From NCBI GenBank assembly GCA_030998015.1, contig JARWMV010000044.1:52948-116947 (forward strand): DNA of 64,000 bases, written 5' to 3'. The notes beneath the pieces are model-generated. The model searched no databases. It worked only from the letters and a program-made list of their open reading frames with translations, and had not been told where the DNA came from. Shown here one piece after another: positions 12,607 through 23,795 of the stretch. The stretch comes from Ceratorhiza oryzae-sativae. Taxonomy: Eukaryota > Basidiomycota > Agaricomycetes > Cantharellales > Ceratobasidiaceae. A program made the position numbers and the translations under genes. Numbering within the stretch: position 1 is the stretch's first letter; every line of letters begins with the position of its first letter.

Positions 12607-13591
12607 CGCAGGAAAGAATGAAATGACAAAAGATTGGAGATGGCTCGGGCGGAAGGTGGGAGCGAAGGTTCAAATATACAACATGATGAATGATTCTGCT
12701 TGAAATGCGTTTCTGTGTCTATTATATTAAAGTTCAGCCCCAGGTTATATTTGTCTTCAGCCTGCGTCGAAGAGGGCCGCCCTTTCACAGTTGGTGACTT
12801 TGATCATGCGGTGCAGCGAATTGGCACCCGGCTCAGATCTCAAGTTTACAGTCATCGAACCTCGAACGGGCAAGGTCATGCAATTCCTATTCCAAAAATA
12901 CAGTTAGCAACAAAACTGTACAAATCCAAGCTACTGTAAGCTTGCACAGGCTCTAGTTGCAGGAATACAGCACCTTGATCTCTGCGTTTGTAACCGTTAT
13001 GTAGACACAGATCTAGTCTACCAAATAAAAAACGTTTGAAAAGATTTGGATGAAAAATGGTAGATATATGCCTGAAACAAAACCAAGGGGGCATTTGTAC
13101 AGTTTTGTTACCAAAGAAAGTCCAAAGCCATGTACCACCTAGAACTTTCTGTCTGAGCAAGCTCAAGCTTTGCCACTTAAGTTTTAGTATCCATACTACT
13201 GTGGCTTACCATGGAGGTCATCATTAGGCTCCTCCCTATCTGAAATGGATGGGTGCTCTTGAAAAAAGGAGCTAAAAAGGGGTTTGTGTCTCAAGCTACT
13301 GCCACCTGCAGAGACATCAGCTGATGTGAAGCTGTATATGCCTATTCAATGTATAAAGGTGTCACAAGAGTCCTCAGATACTTTTTGGTGTGAAAAAAAG
13401 CTTGCATATGCAGGCCATATGCATACCAGATGTGCATACAGGGGTAGGAAAATGGACAAAATGGGCTGTTCCAGTTGACACAGAAACTGTAGCAAGAGGA
13501 GACAAAGAATATGTAAAAGAGACTAGTATAGTGCTACTAATGAGCAATAAACTAGAGTCTAAGGGGCCCTGGAATGGGCTGAAATTGACAT
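12607..13591. other. Promoter flank of protease 2 and boundary of the transposon block
   Basis: No gene is seen. The segment holds the upstream region of protease copy 2 and a 17-bp inverted repeat (12909-12925 against 13093-13109). Base composition becomes AT-rich to the right as retroelement sequence begins. Confidence 0.45.
12909..13109. repeat. 17-bp perfect inverted repeat flanking about 167 bp
   Basis: AACAAAACTGTACAAAT at 12909-12925 is repeated in reverse complement at 13093-13109. The spacing suggests a small MITE-like element or a decayed terminus. No target duplication was found. Confidence 0.4.
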
Positions 13592-13609
13592 TGTCATGGC
13601 CTAGACCAT
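13592..13609 (-). repeat. LTR family D end fragment
   Basis: TGTCATGGCCTAGACCAT is the reverse complement of the right end of the family D solo LTR (15120-15645). It abuts the family C LTR that begins at 13610, consistent with C having inserted into, or recombined with, a D copy. Confidence 0.5.
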
Positions 13610-14917
13610 TGTTATGGATCACTAACATATTTCTATTAATTTAGTCTGCTCTGCCAACCTCAAGCAATGCCTCTGTAATTTTTCTTGAAATTAAATGAAT
13701 TTGTATGCATCTGAAATTGTACTATTTGTGTTCCATTAAATAGTATAAAATCTCCTCTTTCCAACACATATTTTATCATGATTTTATCTTAAGAACTCTG
13801 AGAGATATAGAGGTTGTGATATTTCTTCTTATCAGCAGATATTGATTACAACGTCGCACTGTCCGTATCTTGGCAACCACTTACTCTATCAAAGCAATGT
13901 TATGCTCTGTTGATAGCTAATCTTTGGCAGTATCTGCTGCCTGAAGATTGTCATGATCCACCAGATCCTCGCACCAGAATGGCCCAAAGATCATTAGAAT
14001 CTTACTGGACCATCAATCAAGATCTAATGACTCCAGTGAGTCAGGAGAGCTTCCCAAATTGATCCAGAAGCTTCTCTGACTCACCTTATGACTCACTGAG
14101 ATGTAGCCTCTGTTCATGACATGTATATACTATGATAATATGATCTACAAGCCAATAGCAGGTCTCAGATGCATCAATGCCTTTGATCTACACCCTGTCT
14201 TTACTCTCTTATCCTATACTGGGCTAGGGTGTACCCCAAGTATAGCAGTACCCTCTTTTGATGATTGCACTGGCATGCATGCATCTATTTGGCTCTGGAA
14301 TGCCCTCCTCAGGGTATAAAAGGACCTCCTCTGAGGCCCTTCCAGACCACCTTCACTCCTCTACTCAACCCAGACTGGTTATTGGTTTCTTTTCTCTTTC
14401 TATTCCTCTTGTCTGTGTGTGATTTCTTATATAACTAATACTGAGGAATAAAGTACCATATTGGTTATATACTGTCTGAGTCATTGTATCTTATATACAG
14501 AGATATATAAGGATACAATATTGCCTGATTGAGCATGACATTAAGTACCAGCTATTAGAGGAAATCTAAGTACCTGTAGCTGAGGAAGTACATGCATTAG
14601 GCAGTCCACCATCTATCCTATAAGCTATTGCTTAAGTCTAGTATTAAGATTAGTATCAGTTAGTCCAAGCAACTAGGGCTGAACTACATTTAAGATATCT
14701 AAGGGAACCTGACCATAGTAGTCTTGCTCTTTATACCTATAAATCAGTCAGTTTACACTGTGAAAGATTAAGACTGCCTTGAGTGTTACTTGATTGCATT
14801 GCAACTACTTTGAGCCTTCTTACTCTAGTCTAAGAAGTATTGAGTACAATTAGTGTATACTAACATATCTACATTTGCTTAAGCTCTAGATATTCAAGTG
14901 TACCCTGACCCATAACA
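13610..14917 (+). mobile_element. LTR family C, full-length copy
   Basis: The sequence starts TGTTATGGATCAC and ends CCCATAACA. It aligns along its length with the solo LTR at 42738-44042, including a TATAAAA box, a GAATAAAG poly(A) signal and TG...CA ends. No matching 5-bp duplication flanks it (ACCAT left, TCTGT right), so one or both borders are rearranged. The next base begins an inverted partial copy of the same LTR. Confidence 0.75.
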
Positions 14918-15119
14918 TCTGTATATAAGATACAATGACTCAGACAGTATATAACTAATATGGTACTATATTCCTCAGTACTAGTTATATAAGAAATCAA
15001 ACACAGACAAGAGAAATAGAAAGAGAAAAGAAACCAATAACCAGTCTGGGTTGAGTCAGAGTAGGAGGAGGAGGTGGCGGTCTGGAAGGGCCTCAGAGGA
15101 GGTCCTTTTATACCCTGAG
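14918..15119 (-). mobile_element. Inverted partial LTR family C, segment 1
   Basis: Reverse complement of an interior part of LTR C, from near its poly(A) signal to the TATA region. It continues, after a nested family D LTR, at 15646-15800 and, after nested element A1, at 22743-23296. The junction with the preceding direct copy at 14917/14918 makes a tail-to-tail arrangement. Confidence 0.7.
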
Positions 15120-15645
15120 TGTCAGAGCTACAACCAGAAGGGATGACCCAAATGTCTAAGGGGACAATGGGAGACCTATAGGCAACAGTGCTGGAGGTCT
15201 AAGTCACAATGTCAAGGGGGAGATGTGCAACAAGGAGTAGGGGTGCAATAAGACACAAGGATGTGGAAGTAGGTGCACTTGTCCTTAAGAGGACTGGGCA
15301 GGGACTATGGACTATAAGTCACACAGGTAGTAGAGGGGATACAACAGGAGGTCAAGTTCTGAGGCTTAAGGCTCTCAGACTCTCCCTTATATATTCATAC
15401 AATGAGCTATATCAAATACACATATGGTGTGAGACAACTATTGCACAATGTAAGAATGGTGCCACATAACAGAATATTCCAGAAGGTACAAACAGAACAT
15501 AAACAACAACAAGGTCATGTGATCATGTAAGTAATTCTATGCATATATCTGATTAAACAGGACTTGTCCAAAAATATGAGAAAGAGAGATGTATAAAATA
15601 TAGGAAAATCATAATAAAATCCACATCATGGTCTAGGCCATGACA
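15120..15645 (+). mobile_element. Solo LTR, family D
   Basis: A 526-bp segment starts TGTCAGAGC and ends CCATGACA, and is flanked by the 5-bp duplication CTGAG (15115-15119 and 15646-15650). It interrupts the inverted LTR C exactly at CCCTGAGGAGGG. TG...CA ends plus a 5-bp duplication without internal genes mark a solo LTR. The orientation is not certain. Confidence 0.75.
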
Positions 15646-15800
15646 CTGAGGAGGGCATTCCAGAGCCAAATAGATGCATGCATGCCAGTGCAATCATCAA
15701 AAGAGGGTACTGCTACACTTGGGTTACACCCTAGCCCAGTATAGGATAAGAGAGTAAAGACAGGGTGTGGATTGAAGGCATTGATGCATCTGAGACCTGC
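15646..15800 (-). mobile_element. Inverted partial LTR family C, segment 2
   Basis: Continues the reverse-complement LTR C sequence between the nested D LTR and element A1. Its last five bases, CCTGC, are one copy of the A1 target duplication. Confidence 0.7.
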
Positions 15801-16176
15801 TGTCACAAACTGACACGCATATATCCACTCTATAATATTTTCCCGATTTATTACATTTTATGAGATCATCTTCAAAACATACTTGCCTTTTATGGTATAT
15901 CTGTATCATGTGACTCAGGGGATGTTCCGGACCGGTAACCAAGATGTATTTCAACTCCAATGTGAAATTCCGCAGCTCCGCAGTCGCTTCTACTGCTTCT
16001 ATCTCTTATCAGTCGTGACTCACTGTACAGACTTGTTTGTTATGATGTGGCTTGTACTATGTATATAAACCAGGTCAAGTTCGCAGAGGACTCCTCAAGA
16101 ACTTGACCTCTCGTCGAATACAAGTTCTTTTCTTTTCTTACTCTTTTCCTCGTCGCCTGACTTGTCGTCGTCGACA
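15801..16176 (+). repeat. 5' LTR of A1
   Basis: Begins TGTCACAAACTGACAC and ends GTCGTCGTCGACA. A TATA box (TATATAAA, 16062-16069) precedes a hairpin whose arms are AGGTCAAGTTC (16072-16082) and GAACTTGACCT (16099-16109). Transcription would be expected to start about 16090-16100. Confidence 0.92.
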
Positions 16177-16178
16177 TC

Positions 16179-16193
16179 AGGTCAAGTTCTTGA
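16179..16193 (+). promoter_or_regulatory. A1 primer-binding site complementary to its own LTR
   Basis: AGGTCAAGTTCTTGA begins two bases after the 5' LTR. It is the exact reverse complement of LTR positions 16095-16109, which should be at the 5' end of the transcript. This is the self-priming layout known from the Tf1/sushi group; I did not find a tRNA 3' end match by eye. Confidence 0.7.
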
Positions 16194-16483
16194 CAATCGT
16201 AAGTCTCAGTGTCGTCTGGGATACTTTTGGAACACCGTTGGCATCGTCTCGAGATAACTCCTTGTTGCCTTCCCCAATCCCACTCCACCTATCCACAGCC
16301 ACAAGATATTGTTGCCCTATACGCGCCTCTGTGAAACCTTGCATAGCCAGGTCCCTCACACGTCATAACAAGCTTTGGTTCTCTAATCTCTTTTGTCAAC
16401 AAGAGGTGGGGTCGCTCATTGCCCTTAAGTAGCTGAGCAACGGAGGTCACCTTCCTATTCCAATAGACTCGGGAAAGGGTCTA

Positions 16484-17440
16484 TTTTTTTCTTTTTATCT
16501 TGCTCTTGCTCAAGTATGTCTCTGACGGAACGCACGGCCCTCAAGTGGCACAACCTTTTACAGAAGACCAGCGCTGCCATCTGTGCGGGTGGTTCGGACA
16601 CCTGTCGATCCACTGCTTCACCCTCAACTCAGTCGAAAGTATCCTGGAAGAAGCTGGGCACATCGATTTCAACCGAGTAGTAATCATCAAAGTCCGCCCC
16701 CAGAAAGTCGGACGTGCTCAACAAGCTTTTGTCACTGAGCCAGGTGCCCCTGAGTGCAGAATTTGCCATTGAGCAAACGGCGCCACCTTCCCAGCGCGCT
16801 GCCCTTATTGTCCTAAGAAGGACAAATTCCTTTATTACTACACCATCCCCTGCAACCAGCTATAAGCTGGAGAACCTTGGCCAACAACTTCTTTGTCACC
16901 TGCTAAACACCATCGAAAATTTCCAAGACAGGTACCGTTATTACCGGAATAAGTACGAAGAAACCCGTGAAAAACTTCACGAAGCCGAGGCCTGCTGCGC
17001 ATACTTAACCGAGCGTTTGCGCGAACACCAGGAGGACTACCTATCCCTCCTCCAAGACCATCTCAGACTAGAAGCCATAGTCTGAGAAACAATTGAACCC
17101 CACAAGTACGCCTTCCCCGTCTTCTCAACACCGTCAGACCTCCCTCACCCCACCTTTCTAAGTGGCACAAGCTCGCCAATTCAGGAAGAAGCACCCCTTC
17201 CGGCAACCCAAATCAACCCTTCCCAAGGAAGCTCTCCTTCGGGACCAAATTAAACTAAAGAGGGTGGAGTGTCCATATCGTTGCCAGGACACCAAAAGCT
17301 GGGACTTGGACAATACTTGGTTGAGGTTCGCGGGAATCGGGAACTTTGAAATTTATAGACTTGTGAGGGGAACGGAAGTCCTCTATTATCAGAACAACTC
17401 TCAATTCCCTGTACTTCCTTACCGTCTCTGTTGCCTTTAA
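16484..17440 (+). pseudogene. Degenerate leader ORF(s) upstream of A1 gag, zinc-knuckle-like
   Basis: The 1.3-kb leader between primer site and gag contains broken coding-like sequence. One frame includes CHLCGWFGHLSIHC, an exact CX2CX4HX4C spacing, followed by a CRIC...CPYC pair across a stop codon. After a frame change comes a charged, helix-forming stretch ending HLRLEAIV, and then a further 92-codon frame starting about 17162. The corresponding part of A2 is deleted, so its conservation cannot be judged here. It could be a relic ORF or untranslated leader with chance frames. Confidence 0.35.
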
Positions 17441-17464
17441 AAATCTATTTGAGTCCCTTCTGAA

Positions 17465-18907
17465 ATGGCATCGCCAACCCCTGCCCCAGCTTGGGCGAAT
17501 ATGTCTGATGGAGATAAGGTCATCTATATGCTCCGATCAATGGACGAACTGCGAGAGCGAACCAACAATCTCCAAAATGATATTGGGGACGTCGAACACA
17601 ATAATAAAACCTACACAGATTCACTCGAGGCCAAACTTACCACGAATCAGACAAAAATAGATGCGGATGTGGCCGGACTAGCTACCAATGTCAACAACCT
17701 AGTGGGAATGTTAGCCATTCTCCAAACTACTATCACGCACGTTGAAGCGCAAATCAACACCTCCATGGGCAGCTCAGGCACTGCTCAAGTACTAGCTCCC
17801 ACTGGTAGAGTCCAATCACAACCAACAGCACCTACTCCCTCTGGAGGGTCAACCGCAAAGGTTAAGATGGCCGCCCCTCAAAAGTTTGATGGCACAAAAC
17901 AGGAAGACGCCATCTCATTCAGAATTGCATGTGCCCGATACATCAATACAAACATGAGCGGCCACTCAGCTGACCAAGTGGTCGCCTTCATCACCTCTTA
18001 TCTCGAAGGGTCAGCAGCCGAATGGGTTAATTTGTATGAAGAATTCGAAATTCTAAACCCTGGAACTGCGATCCCCTGGCTTCACAATGCCAATTTATTC
18101 TGGCAAGAATTTACTACCCGTTATGGGGACCTGAACCATACCGAAAATAACCGCGACAAGTGGCGGAAGTTAAAACAATCCAAGACGGTTCAAGACTACC
18201 TCACCCTATTCAACCTATATTCCACAGGCCTCAACTACAACGATGCCGCCATGCATGATCAATTTTATGACGGTCTGTCATCAGACGTAACAGATAGCAT
18301 GGTGGCCCAAAACTATGACCCCTGCACCAAAACCTTTGCCCAACTTACCCAGCGAGCCTTGGAAATTGACCGCCACCTCATCTCATTCGGTAGCAAACGA
18401 ACGTCTCATGGGAGTAACAAGCCCAGCAGCAATGCCTCGTCCAGCAGGCCGACCAATAACCCCCAAAGCACTCCCCAAAAGGAGAAATTCAAAAGTGGGG
18501 AACAGATATATAAGATTAGGGACGGGAGAGCTGTAAAAGGCCAGATTGTGGCCATTGGGCCCAATGCGAAGGGTTTCACAGTCCCAACTGTCCGCTACAA
18601 TGGCAGCAATGCCAATGTACAAGAATCCTTCAAAGACATAAAGAAGGATAATCACCCACCAGCGGCCCCCAAGGCAAAGGACCCAGACGCAATGGATCTG
18701 GATAGTGCAGGAAAAGGGAAAGGGACGAACACCTGCTATAACTGTGGAGGACGGGGCCATATCACTGCCAAATGCCCCTCGGCCAAAATGTCAGGATACG
18801 AGGCTGTGGTTGAGGATGTAGAAACAACTGACGATGAGTCGGAAAAGAATGAGCTCAAACCGTGCCAGGGGGGCGGTCTTGGGCGCTATGTTACAAAATG
18901 CGCATAA
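17465..18907 (+). CDS. gag: A1 Gag (capsid-nucleocapsid)
   Basis: A 480-residue Gag. An N-terminal helical/coiled-coil part (about 15-100) is followed by a Pro/Thr/Ser-rich linker, the retrotransposon gag (capsid-like) domain (about 140-290) with WLHNANLFWQEF and QDYLTLFNLYSTGL, and a CCHC knuckle CYNCGGRGHITAKC at about 420-433. Compared with A2, one T is missing in the segment before AAAAGAATGAGC near 18840. This removes the stop that in A2 overlaps the pol start, so here Gag runs about 20 residues longer and out of frame with pol. Confidence 0.88.
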   Translation: MASPTPAPAWANMSDGDKVIYMLRSMDELRERTNNLQNDIGDVEHNNKTYTDSLEAKLTTNQTKIDADVAGLATNVNNLVGMLAILQTTITHVEAQINTSMGSSGTAQVLAPTGRVQSQPTAPTPSGGSTAKVKMAAPQKFDGTKQEDAISFRIACARYINTNMSGHSADQVVAFITSYLEGSAAEWVNLYEEFEILNPGTAIPWLHNANLFWQEFTTRYGDLNHTENNRDKWRKLKQSKTVQDYLTLFNLYSTGLNYNDAAMHDQFYDGLSSDVTDSMVAQNYDPCTKTFAQLTQRALEIDRHLISFGSKRTSHGSNKPSSNASSSRPTNNPQSTPQKEKFKSGEQIYKIRDGRAVKGQIVAIGPNAKGFTVPTVRYNGSNANVQESFKDIKKDNHPPAAPKAKDPDAMDLDSAGKGKGTNTCYNCGGRGHITAKCPSAKMSGYEAVVEDVETTDDESEKNELKPCQGGGLGRYVTKCA

Positions 18908-21900
18908 TGAAAATAAAAATTTGGAAATGGAATGTATGTCGTTAGGAAACCAATCACAACTACAGTTTTTCTTTCATGCATTCCCCCTGCGCATAACCCC
19001 CAAACGAAAGTCTGCATATAACATGAAAAAATTCAATGGATGGGCCATGATTGACTCAGGGGCCACATCAGTATTTATACATGAAGATTTGGTTAAACAA
19101 TACCGTATTCCTACCGTCACCCTAAAAACACCCAAGAAACTGAGGGTAATCGATGGAAGGGAGATAGACTCTGGGTCTGTGACCCATTACTGCACCTTTG
19201 AGTTGTGCATTCAAGAGCACCGAGAAATCCTCAGTGCTTATGTTGTAAACGTTGGCAAAAATGACCTAGTCCTGGGCATGTCATGGCTCAAATTCCATAA
19301 CCCCAACATTGATTGGGATGAAAAGGACATGAAGTTCAACTCGCCAATATGCCTGAGGCATTGCATCACAAAACCGTTGCACGTGCATGCAAATGAACCT
19401 AAGGAGCTTCAGCTGGACTCCCTAGACCCCCTCCCAACAAAATATAAAGAATTCCAGAAAATATTCGCTGAAGAAGACGACGTCCAACCATTACCACCCC
19501 ATAGAAAGTGGGATATGGAAATAGATCTAAAACCAGATGCCAAGCCAAGGCATGGTCCCATATATAGCGTGGGTGTCAAGGAAGATGCAGAATTGTGCAA
19601 AACCTTGGATTGCCAACTGAAAGCAGGGCATATCAGACCCTCAAGGTCACCAATGGCATCCCCAGTCATATTTGTCAAAAAGAAGAATGGGAAGTTGCGC
19701 ATGTGCATCGACTACCGTCGACTAAACGAAATGACAGTCTCTAATGTGTACCCACTCCCACGCATCAATGATATAGTGGAGACTCTGCGTGGAGCAAAGA
19801 TATTCACCAAGTTTGATCTAAAGTGGGGCTTCAACCTCATACGAATTCGGGAAGGGGACGAATGGAAAGCAGCTTTTAAGACCAAATATGGGCTGTACGA
19901 GCCCTTAGTCATGCAATTTGGTCAAAAGAACGCACCGGGAACCTTCATGGCCATGATCCGGGAAGAGTTCCAAGACATCGAGGGCATATATGTCGTAATC
20001 TATATGGACGACATACTAGTATTCTCCAAAAACCAAGAAGAACATGATGAACATGTCAAGGAAGTCTTACGTCGCCTCCAAAAGGCTGGCCTATACTGTG
20101 CCCTGGAGAAGTGTGTGTTCGATGTCACTGAAGTTGACTACCTGGGAATAGTGGTGACCCCCCAGGGGATTAAAGTAGACCCGGCCAAGGTTGAAAAGGC
20201 TGTTGAATGGCCAACCCCTACAAACCCAACCGAAGTCCTGGAAGGGTTAGGATTTGCAAATTGGTTAAGGCACTTCATAAAAGACTTTTCAAAAATCACA
20301 AGATGTCTCTACGAACTTGTCAAGAAGGACACAAAGTGGGAATGGACAGAAGAGAGGGATCGGGCGTGGAATTTGCTAAAAAAGAAATTGAAAGAAGCAC
20401 CCCTCCTAATTCAGCCAGAACCCAGCAAACCATTTATCTTAGAAACAGACGCCTCAGGCTATGCCACAGGTGCTGTATTATTGCAATATGGAGAAGACGG
20501 AATGCTTCACCCAATCTCCTACTATTCCAAAGCAATGGTCCCAGCAGAAAGAAACTATGATATCTACAACAAAGAAATGCTGGCAATCATAAAAGCCCTC
20601 AAACACTGGCGTCACCTACTAGAAGGGGCTGAACACCCGGTAAACATTGTTTGCGACCACAAGAATCTGGAATATTGGAAGACGAACCGGCCACTGAATG
20701 GCCGAGTCACACGATGGCATGAGTTCCTGTCCAGGTTTGAATTCAAGATTCTATACATCGAGGGGGCAAAGAATGGCCGGGCAGACATACTCTCTAGGCT
20801 ATCAAGGCACATCCCTAAAGAGGGGGGTGAGAGCCAAGCTCTGCTAGCACAAAACCAATTTTTGGAATTAAAATCTCTGCAGCTACAAGCAATCACACCA
20901 GACCATGACCTGGAACAACTCATTAGGGATGCTATCCCAGGGGATGAGCACCTGTCAAAGGTGCTAAAAGCCCTAGACGACAATGAAAAAGTCAAAAACT
21001 GGGAATGGGACGAAGGACTTTTATGATACAAGGGCAGAATCTATGTCCCAAACAACAAAGAACTTCGCAAGCTGATCATGGAAAGCCGTCATGACAACCC
21101 AGCTGCAGGACACCCAGGACAGTTCAGAACATACGAATTGTTAAACCGCAAATATACATGGTCATCAATGAGAAAATCAGTCAACGAATATGTCACACAT
21201 TGTGAATCTTGTATAAGGAACAAGCACAGCAACCAGGTTCCCCCAGGACTCCTAAACCCAATACCAGCACCAGAAAAACCTTGGGAAGAAATCACCTACG
21301 ATCTGATCACAGGACTACCCCTGTCAGAAGGGTTCGACGCCATATTCACAATAGTCGACAGACTAACAAAAATGGTCCACTTTATCCCATGTCAGTCAGA
21401 GGCCAGTGCAATGGACTGCGCAAACTTGTTCCTGACCTACGTATGGAAACTTCATGGGCTGCCATGGAAAACCATTTCAGACCGTGGCCCCAACTTTGCA
21501 TCCAAGTTCCTAAGGCACCTGTATAAACGGCTAGACATAAAACCCTCCTACTCTACAGCATATCACCCACAAACAGACAGCCAGTCAGAAAGGGCCAACC
21601 AAGTAGTAGAAGGGTACCTGAGACACTACGTATCGGACCGGCAGGACAACTGGGTCTCACTCTTACCTCTGGCCGAATTTGCCTACAACAATGGCATCAA
21701 TGCCTCTACTGGCAAAACACCATTCTTTGCAAACTACGGTTTCCACCCAAGGCTGGCAGTTGGAGACAAGGAGGAACAGGAGTTCCCTGTAGCAGATAAT
21801 TATGCAGAATGGCTTCAAAAGGGCCATGACAAACTCAAGGCCGCTCTGGAACTAGTGAACCAGAGGACCAAAGAATACTACGATCGTAAACATCGGACCC

Positions 21901-22379
21901 CAGAAGTCATCAAGGTGGGAGACAAAGTCTGGCTTGACACCAAGAACATACGCACACAACAGGCCTCCAGGAAACTGGCCCACAAGAGAGTTGGACCATT
22001 CAAGGTGGTAGCACAACACGGCACTCACGCCTTCAAACTGGACTTGCCAGTAACCATGAAAATACACCCAGTATTTCACATCTCGCTCCTGACCAAACAT
22101 AAAGACGATCCATACAGACGTCAGGTTCCCCCACCACCACCTGTGGTAACCCCTGAAGGGGAAGAAGAATTCGAAGTGGAACAGATCATAAAATCACGAT
22201 ACAACAAAAGGTCTAACGTCTTTGAATACTATGTCAAATGGCTTGGCTACGACGAGCGACAATGGTTAACTTATAACGACCTGGTTAACGCACCAGAACT
22301 CATTGCCAACTATGTCAAGTCACACCCAAAGGCACCCCAGGACCCCCGTGCCTTGAAGGGGGGAAGTGTCACAAACTGA
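18834..22379 (+). pseudogene. pol: A1 Pol polyprotein (PR-RT-RH-IN-chromodomain), one internal stop
   Basis: Pol lies in a different frame from gag. Its likely start is the ATG in AGAATGAGC near 18847. Domains in order: aspartic protease (MIDSGATSVFI, about 19050), reverse transcriptase with YMDDILVFS (about 20005), RNase H (ETDASGYATGAVL, about 20450), integrase zinc finger (H, H, CESC; about 21110-21220), integrase core with the D, D, E residues (FTIVDRLTK, ISDRGPNF, SQSERANQ; 21340-21600), and a C-terminal chromodomain (IIKSRYNKRSNVFEYYVKW, about 22180). A TGA at 21024-21026 lies where A2 has CAA, so the polyprotein is cut between RNase H and integrase. The rest is open to 22379. Confidence 0.88.
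22354..22366 (+). promoter_or_regulatory. A1 polypurine tract
   Basis: GAAGGGGGGAAG lies directly before the 3' LTR at the position of the plus-strand primer. It overlaps the pol 3' end, whose last codons run into the LTR. Confidence 0.8.
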
Positions 22380-22742
22380 CACGCATATATCCACTCTATA
22401 ATATTTTCCCGATTTATTACATTTTATGAGATCATCTTCAAAACATACTTGCCTTTTATGGTATATCTGTATCATGTGACTCAGGGGATGTTCCGGACCG
22501 GTAACCAAGATGTATTTCAACTCCAATGTGAAATTCCGCAGCTCCGCAGTCGCTTCTACTGCTTCTATCTCTTATCAGTCGTGACTCACTGTACAGACTT
22601 GTTTGTTATGATGTGGCTTGTACTATGTATATAAACCAGGTCAAGTTCGCAGAGGACTCCTCAAGAACTTGACCTCTCGTCGAATACAAGTTCTTTTCTT
22701 TTCTTACTCTTTTCCTCGTTGCCTGACTTGTCGTCGTCGACA
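22367..22742 (+). repeat. 3' LTR of A1
   Basis: 376 bp, starting TGTCACAAAC and ending GTCGACA. It matches the 5' LTR apart from one CpG-to-TpG difference near 22720. Confidence 0.92.
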
Positions 22743-23296
22743 CCTGCTATTGGCTTGTAGATCATATTATCATAGTATATACATGTAATGAATGGAGGCT
22801 ACATCTCAGTGAGTCATAAAGTGAGTTGGAGAAGCTTCTGGATCAATTGGGAAGGCTCTCCTGACTGACTGGAGTCATTGGATCTTGATTGATGGTCCAG
22901 TAAGATTCTAATGATCTTTGGACCATTCTGGTGTAAGGATCTGGTGGATCACAACAATCTTCAGGCAGCAGATACTTCTGAAGATTAGCTACCGATAGAG
23001 CATAAGATCGCTTTGATAGCATAAGCAGTTGCCAAGATATGAGTGGTGCAATGTTGTAATCAATATCTCCTGATAAGAGGAAATATCACAACCTCTGTAT
23101 CTCTCTGAGATCTTATTGTAAAAACTTAATAAAATATGCATTGGAAAGCAGGAAATTTTTACTATTTAATGGAACAGAAAATAGTACAATTTGGAGCACA
23201 TACAAATTCAAGTATTTCACAAATTAATTACAGAGGCATCACTTGAGGTTGGCAGAGCAGACTAAAATAATAGAAAAATGTTAGAGATCCATAACA
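22743..23296 (-). mobile_element. Inverted partial LTR family C, segment 3 (outer end)
   Basis: Continues the inverted LTR C after A1 and runs to its terminus, GATCCATAACA, the reverse complement of the LTR start TGTTATGGATC. The other end of this LTR is not contiguous. Confidence 0.7.
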
Positions 23297-23298
23297 AT

Positions 23299-23668
23299 TG
23301 TCAACAATGACAAGTCAGGTGACAAGGAAAATAGTAAAAAAAGAACTTGTATACAATGAGAGGTCAAGTTCTTGAGGAGTCCTCTCAAACTTGACCTGGT
23401 TTATATACATGGTACAAGCCACATCATAACAAACAAGTCTGTACAGTGAGTCATGACCAATAAGAGATAGAAGCAATAGAAGCAACTGTGGAACTGCAGA
23501 ATTTCACATCAGAGTTGAAATACATCTCAGTTATCAGTCTGGAACATTCCCTGAATCACATGACACAGATATACCATAAAAGGCAAGTATGTTTTGAAGA
23601 TGATCTCATAAAATGTAATAAATCAAGAAAATATTATAGAATGGATATATGCATGTCAGTTTGTGACA
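23299..23668 (-). mobile_element. Solo LTR, family A
   Basis: A 370-bp LTR A in reverse orientation, flanked by the 5-bp duplication ACAAT (23294-23298 and 23669-23673). It inserted at the very end of the inverted LTR C. Several differences from the A1 LTR show that it is older. Confidence 0.85.
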
Positions 23669-23673
23669 ACAAT

Positions 23674-23795
23674 TGCCAATGTCTGTATAATGGATAGAAC
23701 AGAAAGCATCTGAGATAAAATGTTATATTTGTAGCAAAATTATAATAGCTGGTAAATGATTTCAACCAGGTTTAGCATTACAACTATACTAAGAC
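23674..23795. other. AT-rich spacer, nothing recognised
   Basis: Short flank between the solo LTR A and the next LTR C fragment; no coding or terminal features seen. Confidence 0.4.

Larger units (their letters stand above)
15801..22742 (+). mobile_element. Complete Ty3/gypsy chromodomain retrotransposon A1
   Basis: A 6942-bp element bounded by 376-bp LTRs and by the 5-bp duplication CCTGC (15796-15800 and 22743-22747). The two LTRs read the same except for one C/T difference that I can see (CGTCGCC against CGTTGCC), so the insertion is young. Order is LTR, self-complementary primer site, long leader, gag, pol (protease, RT, RNase H, integrase, chromodomain), polypurine tract, LTR. It sits inside an inverted LTR C. 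One in-frame stop in pol (21024-21026) and a one-base difference at the gag end suggest it is not autonomous as printed. Confidence 0.93.

Noticed and set aside
18834..18907. Programmed +1 frameshift between A1 gag and pol
   Set aside because: A2 shows an ATGA stop-start overlap with one more base, so the A1 overlap more likely results from a one-base deletion.
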